A DNA stretch of 64,000 bases, taken from positions 4,512,916 through 4,576,915 of the forward strand of contig NZ_LGUF01000007.1 in NCBI RefSeq assembly GCF_001274725.1, in the 5' to 3' direction. This DNA is from Sporosarcina globispora (GTDB taxonomy: Bacteria > Bacillota > Bacilli > Bacillales > Cytobacillaceae). The number at the start of each line of letters is the position of its first letter. Position 1 is the stretch's first letter. This document shows, in pieces, positions 37,250 to 47,166 of this stretch. Below the pieces are notes generated by a model. It saw nothing but the letters and a program-made list of their open reading frames with translations. It was not told the DNA's origin and ran no database searches. Both the position numbers and the translations under genes were made by a program.

Positions 37250-38290
37250 ATGAAACAACGTGACTTTTACTTCGACAATGCGAAGTTTATTTTAATCTTC
37301 TTTGTCGTTTTCGGGCATTTGCTCCGCTCTTTTATTGAAGATAATGAAACAGTCTATACTTTATATAAAGTAATTTATACGTTCCATATGCCTGCATTTA
37401 TTTTGCTATCTGGTTTCTTTGCGAAAGGCTTTTATAAAAAAGGCTATATAAAGAAAATTGCAAAAAAACTTATATTGCCATATTTAATTTTCCAGGTTAT
37501 TTATTCGATTTTCTATTATTTTTTATATAACAAAGGAACCTTTGAGATGGATCCTTTTAACCCGCATTGGTCTTTATGGTTCCTGATCAGCATGTTCTGC
37601 TGGAATATCATGCTTCTTTTCTTCGCAAAGTATAAGGCGGTCTATTCCTTAGCAGCGGCTTTTATTATTGGGCTTGCAGTCGGTTATGCCGATTGGATTT
37701 CAAACTATTTAAGTTTATCAAGAACGTTTGTGTTCTTCCCTTTATTTTTATTGGGGTATTATTTAAAGAAAGAGCACTTTTATGCGCTATTCCACCCAAA
37801 GTTCAGAATTAGTGCATTAGCTATTTTTGCTGTAGTCTTTATCGGCTTTTATATCTATCCTGAAGTGGATTATAAATGGCTGCTTGGCTCGAAGCCTTAT
37901 ACTGAAATGGGGACAGCTTCGATTGGTGCCGTATTAACGAGACTCGGGTTCTATATCTTAAGTCTAATTATGGTGTTTAGCTTCTTAGCTTTTGTGCCCC
38001 GCAAACAATATTTCTTTACGGATTTAGGAAAGAATACTCTTTATGTCTATTTGCTGCACGGATTCTTTGTTCGAGTATTCAGGGAAAGTGATGTAAAGGA
38101 CTTTTTCAGCAAACCGGAAAACTTCCTGCTGCTTGCAGGAATATCACTGCTGCTGACTTTGCTTCTTTCAAGCAAACTGATTACTTCATTTGCGCAGCCA
38201 ATAATAGAACTTAAAACTTCGCAGCTTAAAAAGCTGAAAGATAGATCTAAAGCATATGCCAGATTTTACCGCAAAAAACTCACAAGTTAG
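37250..38290 (+). CDS. ykrP: Membrane acyltransferase (acyltransferase-3 family), YkrP-like
   Basis: 346 residues from ATG 37250, with AGAGGAGGAATT just before it. About ten membrane segments; the N-terminal RDFYFDNAKFILIFFVVFGH has the family's catalytic-type FDNAK...H pattern. It probably transfers an acyl group to a wall or surface polysaccharide. B. subtilis ykrP occupies the same place between kinE and ktrD as I recall. The basic C-terminal tail is cytoplasmic. Confidence 0.8.
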   Translation: MKQRDFYFDNAKFILIFFVVFGHLLRSFIEDNETVYTLYKVIYTFHMPAFILLSGFFAKGFYKKGYIKKIAKKLILPYLIFQVIYSIFYYFLYNKGTFEMDPFNPHWSLWFLISMFCWNIMLLFFAKYKAVYSLAAAFIIGLAVGYADWISNYLSLSRTFVFFPLFLLGYYLKKEHFYALFHPKFRISALAIFAVVFIGFYIYPEVDYKWLLGSKPYTEMGTASIGAVLTRLGFYILSLIMVFSFLAFVPRKQYFFTDLGKNTLYVYLLHGFFVRVFRESDVKDFFSKPENFLLLAGISLLLTLLLSSKLITSFAQPIIELKTSQLKKLKDRSKAYARFYRKKLTS

Positions 38291-38293
38291 AAA

Positions 38294-38330
38294 ACGGCCG
38301 GCCATATAATTGGCCGGTCTTTACTTTATT
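38294..38330 (+). terminator. Terminator of the acyltransferase gene
   Basis: CCGGCCA / TGGCCGG stem, 6-base loop, T-rich tail. Confidence 0.75.
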
Positions 38331-38406
38331 CATAACCATTGACCATTTTTGATGAAGGGATTATAATAAGTAACTGTGTTAACATTTTTTACTTACCACA
38401 TTTCAT

Positions 38407-38480
38407 GTCTCAGTAGCTCAGCAGGATAGAGCGACAGCCTCCTAAGCTGTAGGTCGTGAGTTCGAATCTCGCCTGGGACG
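38407..38480 (+). tRNA. tRNA-Arg (anticodon CCU)
   Basis: 74 bases. Acceptor stem GTCTCAG / CTGGGAC pairs fully (one G-U) with discriminator G. D loop AGCTCAGCAGGATAGAGC, anticodon stem ACAGC / GCTGT with loop CTCCTAA giving CCU, which reads AGG, and T loop GTTCGAATC. CCA is not encoded. It stands alone. Confidence 0.96.
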
Positions 38481-38490
38481 CTTTCAGAAA

Positions 38491-38523
38491 AAAACGCCAG
38501 CTAAAAAAGTTTGGCGTTTTTTT
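38491..38523 (+). terminator. Terminator after tRNA-Arg
   Basis: AACGCCA / TGGCGTT stem with a T9 tail. Confidence 0.85.
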
Positions 38524-38562
38524 CTCGTCCTTATACAAACAAGATGTCGGGTGTCCCCTGCA

Positions 38563-39282
38563 TTATAAATCATCAATAACAATATACGCAGCCTTAACAG
38601 GCCCATGTACACCAACAACGAGGTTCATCTCAATATCAGCAGAGTTGCTTGGTCCAGTAATGAAATTAATGCAGGAAGGTGCCTTCTGCCCTGAGTTAAC
38701 CCTTTCCCTAATGATCCTTGCGGCCTGTGTCATGCGCGGGACCAGGGTGCTTTTCGGAATAAGGATGACAGAAGCAGCGGGGAGAAAGCTGACTGTCCGT
38801 CCGCGATCCTTACTGCTGAATAAGACTGCTGTGCCGGATTCAGCCAGTGTAATTTCACTGATCGTGATGCCAATGTTTGCACGCTCAGCGTATTCTATAT
38901 TTCTTTCTTCAATAGTATAATCCCATTCATATACCTCCACATTTTCTTTTGGCCAAATTTCCTTAAATAACGGTGTAAGCCCGAACTGCCCATAGCGTTC
39001 ATCCTTCCAGGTTACAACAGGCCCCCCGCCATATTGGGTAACAATCTCTTTCATTGTCTTTGGCAAATTGGCGGCATTGGTCACAAGAAGGTCAGTGTGG
39101 ATTTTCGTGCACTGTGTTTTTAAAGCTTCAAGCAGCTCATCTGCATCTGCTTCTTTAAAGATTGCATCCTGCGGGTTATAACTCCATTTCGGCCTTTCGA
39201 CTCCAGCATTTCTTTTTTCTCTGCCCAGCCTGCCTGCAATTTTATTTAAAAATGCTTCCCTATTCTGTATTGTTCCGTTCAC
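38563..39282 (-). CDS. lutC: Lactate utilization protein C
   Basis: 239 residues from GTG 39282, which overlaps the lutB stop (GTGA) and follows AAAAGGAGGCGG; upstream in-frame codons to 39318 lie inside lutB. The LUD domain includes [19 protein letters not shown]. One of three parts of the L-lactate dehydrogenase iron-sulfur complex that feeds electrons to the respiratory chain. Confidence 0.93.
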   Translation of the reverse strand: MNGTIQNREAFLNKIAGRLGREKRNAGVERPKWSYNPQDAIFKEADADELLEALKTQCTKIHTDLLVTNAANLPKTMKEIVTQYGGGPVVTWKDERYGQFGLTPLFKEIWPKENVEVYEWDYTIEERNIEYAERANIGITISEITLAESGTAVLFSSKDRGRTVSFLPAASVILIPKSTLVPRMTQAARIIRERVNSGQKAPSCINFITGPSNSADIEMNLVVGVHGPVKAAYIVIDDL

Positions 39283-40709
39283 TGCTCTCCGCCTCCTTTT
39301 GACCGGTTTTTGAACCAATCGCGAAATCTTTCTTTGTTAGGAGCCGGAAAATCCCTGATTTCTGTCCAGGCCTTTAAAAGTCCAGGTCCCTTTGTGATTT
39401 TGTCGCCTGCAGTAAACGGATTCATGGCTGCCGGTGCCAGCTTTGATCCCAGTTTATAAAGTGATGGTGAAGCTGCCCCCAGACCAAAAGCCTTCATGGT
39501 CATCTTTTCCGATATCGGTGCCCTTCCTTCTTTTTCGACAATTACCTGCCGATGTTTATGAAGAAGTTCATGAAGAGGTATTTTAACTGGACAGGCTTCC
39601 GTACACGCACCACAAAGTGTTGAGGCATAAGGTAATTCCTTGTAATCATCATAGCCGCCCAATAGCGGTGACAGGACCGCTCCAATCGGGCCTGAATAAA
39701 TGGATCCATAAGAGTGCCCTCCAACATGCCTATATACGGGACAAACATTTACACATGCAGCACAGCGGATACATTGAAGAATGGAGTGAAATTCCCCTCC
39801 TAAAATCGATGAGCGTCCGTTGTCCACAATTACCAGGTGAAATTCCTCGGGACCGTCGACATCGAATTCTTCTCTTGGCCCAGTCAGAACAGTTATATAG
39901 CTTGTAAGCTTTTGACCAACAGCGCTCCTTGTCAGCATGCTGACAAGCACTTCCATTTCCTCGTAAGTCGGAACCAGTCTTTCCATGCCCATTACCGTAA
40001 TTTGAGTCTTAGGCAAAGCAGTGACAAGATCTGCATTGCCTTCATTAGTCACTAAGGTGATTGAACCGGTTTCAGCAACTGCAAAGTTGCAGCCTGTTAT
40101 GCCAACATCTGCGGTTAAGTATTCCTGGCGGAGCATTTCTCTCGCATGCCAGGCAAGTTCTTCCGGCTTTTCTGTATTCTGATAGTTCAGTTTTTCTGCA
40201 AACACATCGCGAATCTGCTCTTTATTCTTATGTAGAGCTGGTGCCACTATATGTGAAGGGGGGTCATGGTCATCCACCTGCAGAATATATTCTCCTAAAT
40301 CAGTTTCAATGACCTGGCATCCAGCCTCTTCCAATGAGGCATTCAAGTGTATTTCTTCTGTTACCATTGATTTTGATTTAACCACTTTACTTGCATTCTT
40401 CTTTTCAATAACTCCACGAATATAAGTGGAGGCATCTTCTGCAGTTTCTGCAAAATATACATGTCCCCCCCTTTTAGCCACATTTTCGCTGAGCTGGTAT
40501 AAATAATAATCGAGATTTTCAAGCACGTGCTGGCGTATTTCCTCAGAAAGCGACCGCCATTCTTCCCAATTTCCCAACTCTGCTGCAGCATCAAGTCTTC
40601 TTGTCTGAAGTCTTTCCTGCGCACCTGATACTGCCCCTCTCATAAAAGAATTGCTTATTCCAGAATCTACACGCTCTTTAAAATCGTTTGTTCCTATTTT
40701 CATAGCCAT
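39279..40709 (-). CDS. lutB: Lactate utilization iron-sulfur protein B
   Basis: 476 residues from ATG 40709, after AAAGGGGGAATAGAA. An N-terminal LUD domain ([19 protein letters not shown]) precedes two ferredoxin-like cysteine sets, [12 protein letters not shown] and [10 protein letters not shown], that bind 4Fe-4S clusters. It forms the complex with LutA and LutC that oxidises L-lactate to pyruvate. Confidence 0.94.
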   Translation of the reverse strand: MAMKIGTNDFKERVDSGISNSFMRGAVSGAQERLQTRRLDAAAELGNWEEWRSLSEEIRQHVLENLDYYLYQLSENVAKRGGHVYFAETAEDASTYIRGVIEKKNASKVVKSKSMVTEEIHLNASLEEAGCQVIETDLGEYILQVDDHDPPSHIVAPALHKNKEQIRDVFAEKLNYQNTEKPEELAWHAREMLRQEYLTADVGITGCNFAVAETGSITLVTNEGNADLVTALPKTQITVMGMERLVPTYEEMEVLVSMLTRSAVGQKLTSYITVLTGPREEFDVDGPEEFHLVIVDNGRSSILGGEFHSILQCIRCAACVNVCPVYRHVGGHSYGSIYSGPIGAVLSPLLGGYDDYKELPYASTLCGACTEACPVKIPLHELLHKHRQVIVEKEGRAPISEKMTMKAFGLGAASPSLYKLGSKLAPAAMNPFTAGDKITKGPGLLKAWTEIRDFPAPNKERFRDWFKNRSKGGGEQ

Positions 40710-40722
40710 TTCTATTCCCCCT

Positions 40723-40790
40723 TTAGAAAAGCGCAAACGCCTCGCCCCCCTTTACACCTCGAGGGGGTAGGCCGCTTTCGTTAGACAATT
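40723..40790. repeat. Candidate dispersed repeat, copy 1
   Basis: Starts TTAGAAAAGCGCAAACGC and ends near TTAGACA, between lutB and lutA. Its first 18 bases match 16 of 18 with the element at 44375, and both end with a TAGACA block. Internal parts differ. Confidence 0.45.
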
Positions 40791-40845
40791 ATCGACGTTC
40801 AAAATTGTCTTTCCTAATTTGCAGCAAAGCATGTCCATTAATTGC

Positions 40846-41562
40846 TTAGCGGCTATTTAATACCTCAGCAATATGCATAACCCTTATCGGTTTTCCCTTC
40901 CTTCCAATCCTTCCGCCGATATTCATCAAGCACCCTGCGTCAGCTCCTATGAGAATTTCTGCTTCAGTCTCCTCTATATGTCCAACTTTTTCATCAACCA
41001 TTTGTTCGGATATTTGAGCCATTTTCACTGAGAAGGTTCCTCCAAAACCGCAGCATTGCTCCTTGCCGGGAAGCTCTTCGAATTCAAGACCCTCCACATT
41101 TTTCAATAATCTCATAGGTGCTTCTTTTATACCGAGCAGCCGGGTCATATGGCAGGATGCATGATAGGTGGCCTTTCCATTTAACTTTGCGCCAACCTCA
41201 TCCACTTTCAAAACTTCAACGATAAATTGAGTAAGTTCGTATGTTTTTTCCGCAAGCTTTTTTGCTTTAGGCTCCCACACAGAATCACCTTTAAAAACAT
41301 GCGGATACTCATGAAACATATAGGCACAGGAACCAGAAGGGGAAACAACATATTCTGCATGCTCAAATGCTGTGATCATCCTTTTCATGGCTTCCTTTGA
41401 TTCTTTCACATAGCCGCTGTTGTAAGCAGGCTGGCCGCAGCAGACCTGTGATTCCGGAAAATCTAATTCACATCCCAGGCGTTCTAGCAGTTCAACAGCT
41501 GCTTTTCCTGCATTTCCCTGAAACATATCTACCAGACATGTTGCAAAAAGACTTACCTTCAT
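40846..41562 (-). CDS. lutA: Lactate utilization protein A (CCG-motif reductase)
   Basis: 238 residues with two cysteine-rich CCG motifs, [10 protein letters not shown] and [11 protein letters not shown], of the heterodisulfide-reductase/GlpC family. First gene of lutABC. A GGGAGAGGGA site precedes ATG 41562. No LutR-type regulator is adjacent. Confidence 0.94.
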   Translation of the reverse strand: MKVSLFATCLVDMFQGNAGKAAVELLERLGCELDFPESQVCCGQPAYNSGYVKESKEAMKRMITAFEHAEYVVSPSGSCAYMFHEYPHVFKGDSVWEPKAKKLAEKTYELTQFIVEVLKVDEVGAKLNGKATYHASCHMTRLLGIKEAPMRLLKNVEGLEFEELPGKEQCCGFGGTFSVKMAQISEQMVDEKVGHIEETEAEILIGADAGCLMNIGGRIGRKGKPIRVMHIAEVLNSR

Positions 41563-41767
41563 TCATTCCCTCTCCCAGCTAGATATTGTATTTTTCTACT
41601 ATCTTACTATAGTTATAATGCAAATTGTTTAATTTTTATAAATATTATAATAATTAGTATAGTTCATCTTCCATATCATATGTCAATGTTTTACTTCCTT
41701 TTTTTCATTCAAAAATATGATACAATTATATGATGTTTAAGTTGCTAAAAAGGGAGTTCAAAAATAA

Positions 41768-43513
41768 ATGAAAGTTATCGCCAGTACGCTTAATGCCAAA
41801 TATATTCATACAAATATAGCGATCCGCTATCTGAAGGCATACGCTCAGCCTGATTTCGATGTGGAATTAGCCGAATATACAATTAAAGATCCGGTAATGA
41901 ATATCGTTACAGATCTGGTCCGCAAAAAACCTGATGTGATCGGATTCAGCTGTTATATATGGAATATCGAAGAGACCATTAAGGTCATTAAAATGATAAA
42001 AAAGATTGACCCCTCTATTCACATTGCAGTCGGAGGACCGGAAGTGACATATGATGTTGCGGATTGGATGAACAATATTAAAGAATTTGATTACATTGTT
42101 ATCGGGGAAGGTGAGGAAACATTCAAACAGCTGCTGACAGAGCTGAATGGCACCATGAATATGGAAAATGTGCATGGTCTTGCTTTCAGGGAAAATGGCC
42201 AGGTTCGTATTAATCCGCAGCGGAATAAGCTGGATTTGCGCGAGCTGCCCTCACCATTCCGCTTTGAGGAAGATATTCCCCACCTTTCTAAACGGGTCAC
42301 TTATATAGAAACCAGCCGGGGATGCCCTTTCAGCTGCCAGTTTTGTCTTTCCTCTATTGAAGTAGGAGTGCGCTATTTTGACAGGGAAAAAATTAAGGAC
42401 GACATCCGATATTTAATGAAGAATGGTGCAAAAACCCTTAAATTTGTGGACCGCACTTTCAACATAAGCCGCAGTTATGCCTTGGAAATGTTCCAGTTTT
42501 TAATCGATGAACATCTGCCGGGGACTGTATTTCAATTTGAAATCACTGCAGATATCATGAGGCCGGAAGTAATTGAATTTCTAAACAAGGAAGCACCGGC
42601 AGGATTATTCCGATTTGAAATTGGCGTACAGTCGACAAACGACTATACAAATGAACTGGTCATGAGGAAGCAGAACTTTGATAAGCTTTGCCGCACGGTC
42701 ACAATGGTAAAGGATGGAGGAAAAATCGACCAGCATCTTGACTTAATTGCCGGACTGCCTGAGGAAGATTATGATTCATTCAAAAGAACATTCAATGATG
42801 TTTTTGCAATGCGGCCCGAAGAGCTCCAGCTCGGCTTCTTAAAAATGCTGAGAGGCACTGGACTTCGATTAAGAGCAGAAGATCATCAATATATTTATAT
42901 GGATCATTCACCATATGAAATATTGGGAAATAATGTTTTATCTTTTGATGACATCATTCGCATTAAACAAGTTGAAGATGTGTTAGAGAAATATTGGAAT
43001 GATCATAGAATGGATGCGACTGTTGAATATTTAGTTACAAAAGTATTTCCGACTCCTTTCGATTTCTTCCAGGAATTCGGCAGTTATTGGGAACAAAAAG
43101 GATGGTCCAGAATTGGCCATCAGCTCGAGGATCTTTTCAATCGCCTCTTTGAGTTTCTGCAGTCAAAGGAGATTGCTGACATGGATATAATAGAAGGTCT
43201 TATGAAGTTTGACTATATTTCCAAACAAAAATATAAGCCTAGAAAACCCTGGTGGCAGCCAAGCTTTGAAAGATCCGAAAGATCAAAGCTTTACCAGTCT
43301 CTGCTTGAAAATCCAATCCTGCTTGGAGAAGGCTTCTTAAAACTTCAGCTGAGTGAAAAAGAAATTTATAAACATACCTTAAGTGAAAGATTATCTTTTG
43401 ATATTGAAAGATATATTAATGATGGAATAATTGAAAAGAAAGACTCTGTACTGCTTGCCTATTTCGATTCAAGCTCTGAAACGGTTTCCATATTTTCAGG
43501 CCCTTTACATTAA
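41768..43513 (+). CDS. B12-binding-domain radical SAM protein (DUF4080 type)
   Basis: 581 residues. The N-terminal cobalamin-binding fold (about 1-140) has GFSCYIWN and GGPEVTYD; the radical SAM cluster is SRGCPFSCQFCLS near residues 180-192; the C-terminal third is the DUF4080-like part. The B12 fold here lacks the usual DxHxxG His-on loop, so cobalamin may bind base-off without a protein ligand. The substrate is unknown; related proteins are methyltransferases or anaerobic cyclases. Monocistronic, ribosome site AAAGGGAG. Confidence 0.85.
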   Translation: MKVIASTLNAKYIHTNIAIRYLKAYAQPDFDVELAEYTIKDPVMNIVTDLVRKKPDVIGFSCYIWNIEETIKVIKMIKKIDPSIHIAVGGPEVTYDVADWMNNIKEFDYIVIGEGEETFKQLLTELNGTMNMENVHGLAFRENGQVRINPQRNKLDLRELPSPFRFEEDIPHLSKRVTYIETSRGCPFSCQFCLSSIEVGVRYFDREKIKDDIRYLMKNGAKTLKFVDRTFNISRSYALEMFQFLIDEHLPGTVFQFEITADIMRPEVIEFLNKEAPAGLFRFEIGVQSTNDYTNELVMRKQNFDKLCRTVTMVKDGGKIDQHLDLIAGLPEEDYDSFKRTFNDVFAMRPEELQLGFLKMLRGTGLRLRAEDHQYIYMDHSPYEILGNNVLSFDDIIRIKQVEDVLEKYWNDHRMDATVEYLVTKVFPTPFDFFQEFGSYWEQKGWSRIGHQLEDLFNRLFEFLQSKEIADMDIIEGLMKFDYISKQKYKPRKPWWQPSFERSERSKLYQSLLENPILLGEGFLKLQLSEKEIYKHTLSERLSFDIERYINDGIIEKKDSVLLAYFDSSSETVSIFSGPLH

Positions 43514-43518
43514 TGATA

Positions 43519-43546
43519 GAACCGGCAGGAATCTGCCGGTTTTTTA
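43519..43546 (+). terminator. Terminator of the radical SAM gene
   Basis: AACCGGCAG / CTGCCGGTT stem with a 4-base loop and T6. The small ORF on the other strand ends inside it. Confidence 0.85.
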
Positions 43547-43696
43547 GCATTTATCCTGATTATTCTTTTTATCTTTATCTCGGCTCATAAATGGAAGCTC
43601 ATAAAGTTTGCCTGCATTTATATCCCCGAATTCCATACCGAATTCAACATTAGCCTGGTCATTTTGCCGGCCTTTTTTTTGTGGTTTATTATCCAC
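43544..43696 (-). CDS. Small protein (50 aa) with EFxxEF motif
   Basis: GTG at 43696 shares its first base with the stop of the 53-aa ORF upstream (TAGTG), and GGGAGAGAGG lies before it. The product begins MDNKPQKKGRQNDQANVEF and carries VEFGMEFGD, then a basic tail ending KC. The EFGxEFG core recalls the gamma-type SASP repeat and the germination-protease site. Coupled to the next entry. Function unknown. Confidence 0.6.
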   Translation of the reverse strand: MDNKPQKKGRQNDQANVEFGMEFGDINAGKLYELPFMSRDKDKKNNQDKC

Positions 43697-43857
43697 TATG
43701 CTTTTCCCTCTCTCCCTTTCTTGGAATTGCGGTTCGCCTTTTTCATCGGATTTTCTTCCTGGCTGAATTCTGCTGAAAACTCCGATTCCTGAAGATTTTT
43801 CTTAGGCGTCTTGCTGTATTTTTCAACGGCATTAAACTCAGCTTTTCGTTTGGCCAT
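43696..43857 (-). CDS. Small lysine-rich protein (53 aa) with EFxxEF motif
   Basis: ATG at 43857 with AGGAGGAGATTG upstream. MAKRKAEFNAVEKYSKTPKK is followed by SEFSAEFSQEE and a basic tail. It resembles the 59-aa product at 487-666 in its MAKR start, Lys-rich body and SEFSxEF core. First of a two-gene unit. A spore-core protein substrate of germination protease is a possibility, by inference only. Confidence 0.65.
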   Translation of the reverse strand: MAKRKAEFNAVEKYSKTPKKNLQESEFSAEFSQEENPMKKANRNSKKGREGKA

Positions 43858-44023
43858 CCCAATCTCCTCCTGAAAATATTTCTTAGTGCTAAATCCATTT
43901 TCAGGTTTAACACAGCTTTATTTTTAGTAAAAAACACGGTTTCATTCCTATCTGGGTCTTCCTTATTTTACAATCATAAATTTTACTGCGGTGCAAAAAA
44001 TAGAGTAAAAAGGAATGAGCACT

Positions 44024-44374
44024 ATGACAAATAAAAAGAATAAAAATAACAAAAGCATTGGCATTGATGAGACCCTTCCACATCAAATTGAAGCACCGAG
44101 CTTTAAAGACACAGGCATAAAGCTTCAGCCTCCTTTCAGGAACTCTTTTGGCGTAACGATTGGAGACAGTTATTATTCTTCAAGCAGCTCCCCATTGGAA
44201 AAGTGGAGTGATGATACAGATCCAGCAGTGATGGCAGGCGAAGAATGGATTCATCCAACCAATGATATCGGCTGGAATACGACTGAAAACAAAGAACTCC
44301 TTGAAAGCAAAAAACCGCCTCAAGGTTACCCTTTCATGCACCCTACAAAGGATGTCAGCCGCGGTACTGATTAA
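44024..44374 (+). CDS. DUF3905 family protein
   Basis: 116 residues from ATG 44024, with AAAGGA 9 bases upstream; ATG 44015 is too close to that site. LPHQIEAPSFKDTGIKLQPP, SSSPLEKWSDDTDPAVMAG and GEEWIHPTNDIGWNT match a small Bacillaceae family that I recall as DUF3905. Soluble, acidic in the middle. Role unknown; possibly sporulation-linked, as it sits among small spore-like genes. Confidence 0.75.
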   Translation: MTNKKNKNNKSIGIDETLPHQIEAPSFKDTGIKLQPPFRNSFGVTIGDSYYSSSSSPLEKWSDDTDPAVMAGEEWIHPTNDIGWNTTENKELLESKKPPQGYPFMHPTKDVSRGTD

Positions 44375-44476
44375 TTAGAAAAGCGGAAGCGCGTCAGGCA
44401 CTACTCCTAAAAAACTAACGCATATAGTCATGCGATGATTAAGCTGCCGAAGACTTCCTTTTGGAGCTAGACACGA
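44375..44476. repeat. Candidate dispersed repeat, copy 2
   Basis: Starts TTAGAAAAGCGGAAGCGC and ends GGAGCTAGACACG just before the ktrD terminator. Elements with this AGAAAAGCGGAAGCGC...GAGCTAGACA outline are common between genes in bacilli, from memory. Partial, diverged copy. Confidence 0.5.
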
Positions 44477-44517
44477 AAAAAAGCAGTCCGGAAATGTTCT
44501 TTCCGGGCTGCTTTTTT
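44470..44517 (-). terminator. Terminator of ktrD
   Basis: Stem AAAAAAGCAG-CCGGAA / TTCCGG-CTGCTTTTTT with one mismatch. Confidence 0.85.
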
Positions 44518-45880
44518 AACCAATAATAACTCGTTCTTTTGGATAATGAATATTCGGCTGCTTTTCTTTGCCGCCTATAATAAATAAGAAAGAAGTTAAA
44601 CCAATTCTTCCGATAAACATTAATGCCATTATGATGCATTTTCCGACACTGGACAATTCGGATGTAATTCCTAAAGATAAACCTGTAGTACCGAAAGCAG
44701 AGCATACCTCGAATATAATTTCAATCAGTTCGAGCTGCTTTTCTGTAATGCTTAAAATGACAACTGAGAGAAAACACATTCCAATAGCCAGCAATGTGAT
44801 GGCAAGGGACTTAAGGATATCATCTTCATGAATTTCTCTTTTAAATATTTTTATATCCCGATTTCCTTTGGCAAAGTGATAGATAAAAAGGATATTCACC
44901 GCAAAGGTAGTCGTCCTGATGCCCCCTCCGACAGAACTCGGGGACGCCCCGATAAACATTAAAATACTCATTATGATGAGAGTAGGCATGGTAAACTCAT
45001 TTACATCCATGGTTGATAGGCCGCCGCTCCGGGTGGTCGCGGATTGGAAGAATGCATAAAAGAAGCTTTCATGCCAGTTCATACCTTTAAAATAATGATT
45101 GAATTCCATAATGAGCAAAATAACCGTACCAAACACAAGAAGAACTGCATACGTAACAGTTGTCAATTTTGCAAATAAAGAAAATCGAAAAGAAGGTTCC
45201 TGATCCCATTTATTCCGAAATAAATATTGCTTTAATTCGATAAGAACAGGAAATCCAATCGCTCCTAATGTAATCAGAATTATATTGATCAGCTGTACAA
45301 AATAATCGCCGGCATATGGTTTGAGAGAGGCACCTGTTATGTCCATGCCTCCGTTGGTTGTCGCACTAACAGATGCGAACAGCGCATGCAGGAATGCCTC
45401 ATCCCAGGCCGGATAATATTTAAGAAAATGAAAACCCAATATTAATGCACCAAGCGTTTCAATTACCAATATTATTTTAATGATTTCTTTCACTAAATTG
45501 ACTAGGCCTGACAAAGCATATTGATTATGATCGACCATTATTAGGCGACGCCCTCTTAATCCAATCTTGCGTCCCAGGATGAGCCAGAAGAATGTGCCCA
45601 GCGCCATGATCCCTATTCCTCCAAACTGAAGGATGAACATGATGACAAAATAACCGAAAACACTATATGTTTCTGAAATATCAACCACAGTCAGACCGGT
45701 TACACTGACTGCACTGACTGCAGTGAATACCGTATCAATAAATGCAACCTCCACACCTGGTTTATGTACAGCCGGTATTCTTAATAAAAGTACCGATACA
45801 GATACTGCCAATAAATAATATCCGGATATTACTTGGGCAGGTGTTAGTTTATCCAGCCAAAGTCTTACGTCTTTCCACAT
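44516..45880 (-). CDS. ktrD: Potassium uptake channel subunit KtrD (TrkH/KtrB family)
   Basis: 454 residues with about ten membrane segments and four P-loops. Selectivity-filter glycines lie in SVTGLTVVD, TTNGGMDITG, TRSGGLSTMD and FGTTGLSLG. It makes the K+-translocating pore of a Na+-dependent Ktr system and pairs with a cytoplasmic KtrC encoded elsewhere. B. subtilis ktrD (ykrM) has the same neighbourhood. No c-di-AMP riboswitch is seen upstream. Confidence 0.9.
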   Translation of the reverse strand: MWKDVRLWLDKLTPAQVISGYYLLAVSVSVLLLRIPAVHKPGVEVAFIDTVFTAVSAVSVTGLTVVDISETYSVFGYFVIMFILQFGGIGIMALGTFFWLILGRKIGLRGRRLIMVDHNQYALSGLVNLVKEIIKIILVIETLGALILGFHFLKYYPAWDEAFLHALFASVSATTNGGMDITGASLKPYAGDYFVQLINIILITLGAIGFPVLIELKQYLFRNKWDQEPSFRFSLFAKLTTVTYAVLLVFGTVILLIMEFNHYFKGMNWHESFFYAFFQSATTRSGGLSTMDVNEFTMPTLIIMSILMFIGASPSSVGGGIRTTTFAVNILFIYHFAKGNRDIKIFKREIHEDDILKSLAITLLAIGMCFLSVVILSITEKQLELIEIIFEVCSAFGTTGLSLGITSELSSVGKCIIMALMFIGRIGLTSFLFIIGGKEKQPNIHYPKERVIIG

Positions 45881-46017
45881 ATCGTACCTGTCCCTTCAAA
45901 ATTTTCCTAACCCTTATCATAATGAATATACCCGGTTTTTAAAAGGCATATTAGAAAATTCGCAGGAAGTTTTTTATTTATATATAATAAAATCAAAAAA
46001 TCAAAGGGAGATTTGAC

Positions 46018-47136
46018 ATGTTATTGCCTGACCTGGCTGAAAAAATTATAGCTGAAGTGCGCCTGTTTCTTCAGGAAGATATCATAGTTGCCAATACCTC
46101 TGGAGTGATAATTGCAAGTACAGACGCAGACAGAATAGGCAGTTTCCATGAAGGAGCACTTCTCACCATAAAAAATAAAGAAAAGCTGATTATTACTAGG
46201 GAGGGTCAATCACGCCTGATGGGTGTAAAAGCAGGCATTAACCTGCCAATCTTTTTTAAAGGGGAAACAGTTGGCGTAATTGGCATAACCGGAAATCCCG
46301 AAAAGATTTCACCATTTGCAGAAATCATCCGCAAATTGACAGAGTTATTTATCAGTGAAAGTTACTTTGCAGAGCAGCTTGATTGGCAGGCTCGCGCACT
46401 GGAAGGTTTTATGTTTGACTGGCTGCAGACAAAAGAATGGGATTCATCATTTAAAGAGAAGGCCCATCTGCTAAAGATAAATCTTTCTGCAGACAGACAG
46501 GTCTCAATCGCAGAATTCAGGCAAAATAGCCAATTGCTTCATCGCGATCTTTGGAATAGAATTTTATCCTGGAAGGAAGCTGGCCCTCATGATATTCTGA
46601 TTCGCTGGGGCAATAACCGTATTGTTCTTTTAGCAGGAGTTTCTTCAGCACAAAAAGAGAACCTGATAAGAGTAAAGGTCACCCGCTTCCATCGTTTTCT
46701 TGAGAACCTTCTGGCTGCTGAAGTAAGTATTGGCACCGGTAAACCACTGCCTCCCTTTAGCCTGTCGGAATCGTTTATGCAGGCAGAACGTGCTTTAAAA
46801 ATTGCAAAAGATCGGGGCACAATCATATTTGATCAAGATTTGACCATTGAAATGATATTTGATGACCTCTCACCAGAAACCAAAAAGGACTTTGTAGAAA
46901 GAACGATTGGAACATTCATGAATGAACAGGATCTTATGATAACCCTTCAGGAACTGTTCACGCAAAATCACTCTTTGAAAAATACTGCTGAAGCCCTGCA
47001 TATACATATTAATACCCTTCATTACAGACTCAAAAAAATATCGGATCTTTCCGGATTATATACCTCAAACTTGAATGATTTAATGAAATTATTCATAGCG
47101 GTAAAGCTTTTAGAGGAAGGCACAAAAAATAATTAA
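46018..47136 (+). CDS. CdaR/PucR-type transcriptional regulator (YsfB-like)
   Basis: 372 residues: N-terminal diacid-recognition domain (residues 1-135, LLPDLAEKIIAEV... with GVIGITGNP), a middle GGDEF-like region and a C-terminal PucR helix-turn-helix (HSLKNTAEALHIHINTLHYR in 320-345). It sits directly before glcDF, as YsfB does in B. subtilis, and probably activates them in response to glycolate or a related hydroxy acid. Confidence 0.88.
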   Translation: MLLPDLAEKIIAEVRLFLQEDIIVANTSGVIIASTDADRIGSFHEGALLTIKNKEKLIITREGQSRLMGVKAGINLPIFFKGETVGVIGITGNPEKISPFAEIIRKLTELFISESYFAEQLDWQARALEGFMFDWLQTKEWDSSFKEKAHLLKINLSADRQVSIAEFRQNSQLLHRDLWNRILSWKEAGPHDILIRWGNNRIVLLAGVSSAQKENLIRVKVTRFHRFLENLLAAEVSIGTGKPLPPFSLSESFMQAERALKIAKDRGTIIFDQDLTIEMIFDDLSPETKKDFVERTIGTFMNEQDLMITLQELFTQNHSLKNTAEALHIHINTLHYRLKKISDLSGLYTSNLNDLMKLFIAVKLLEEGTKNN

Positions 47137-47166
47137 AAAATCCATTAATATTTGTATAGTTAACCA

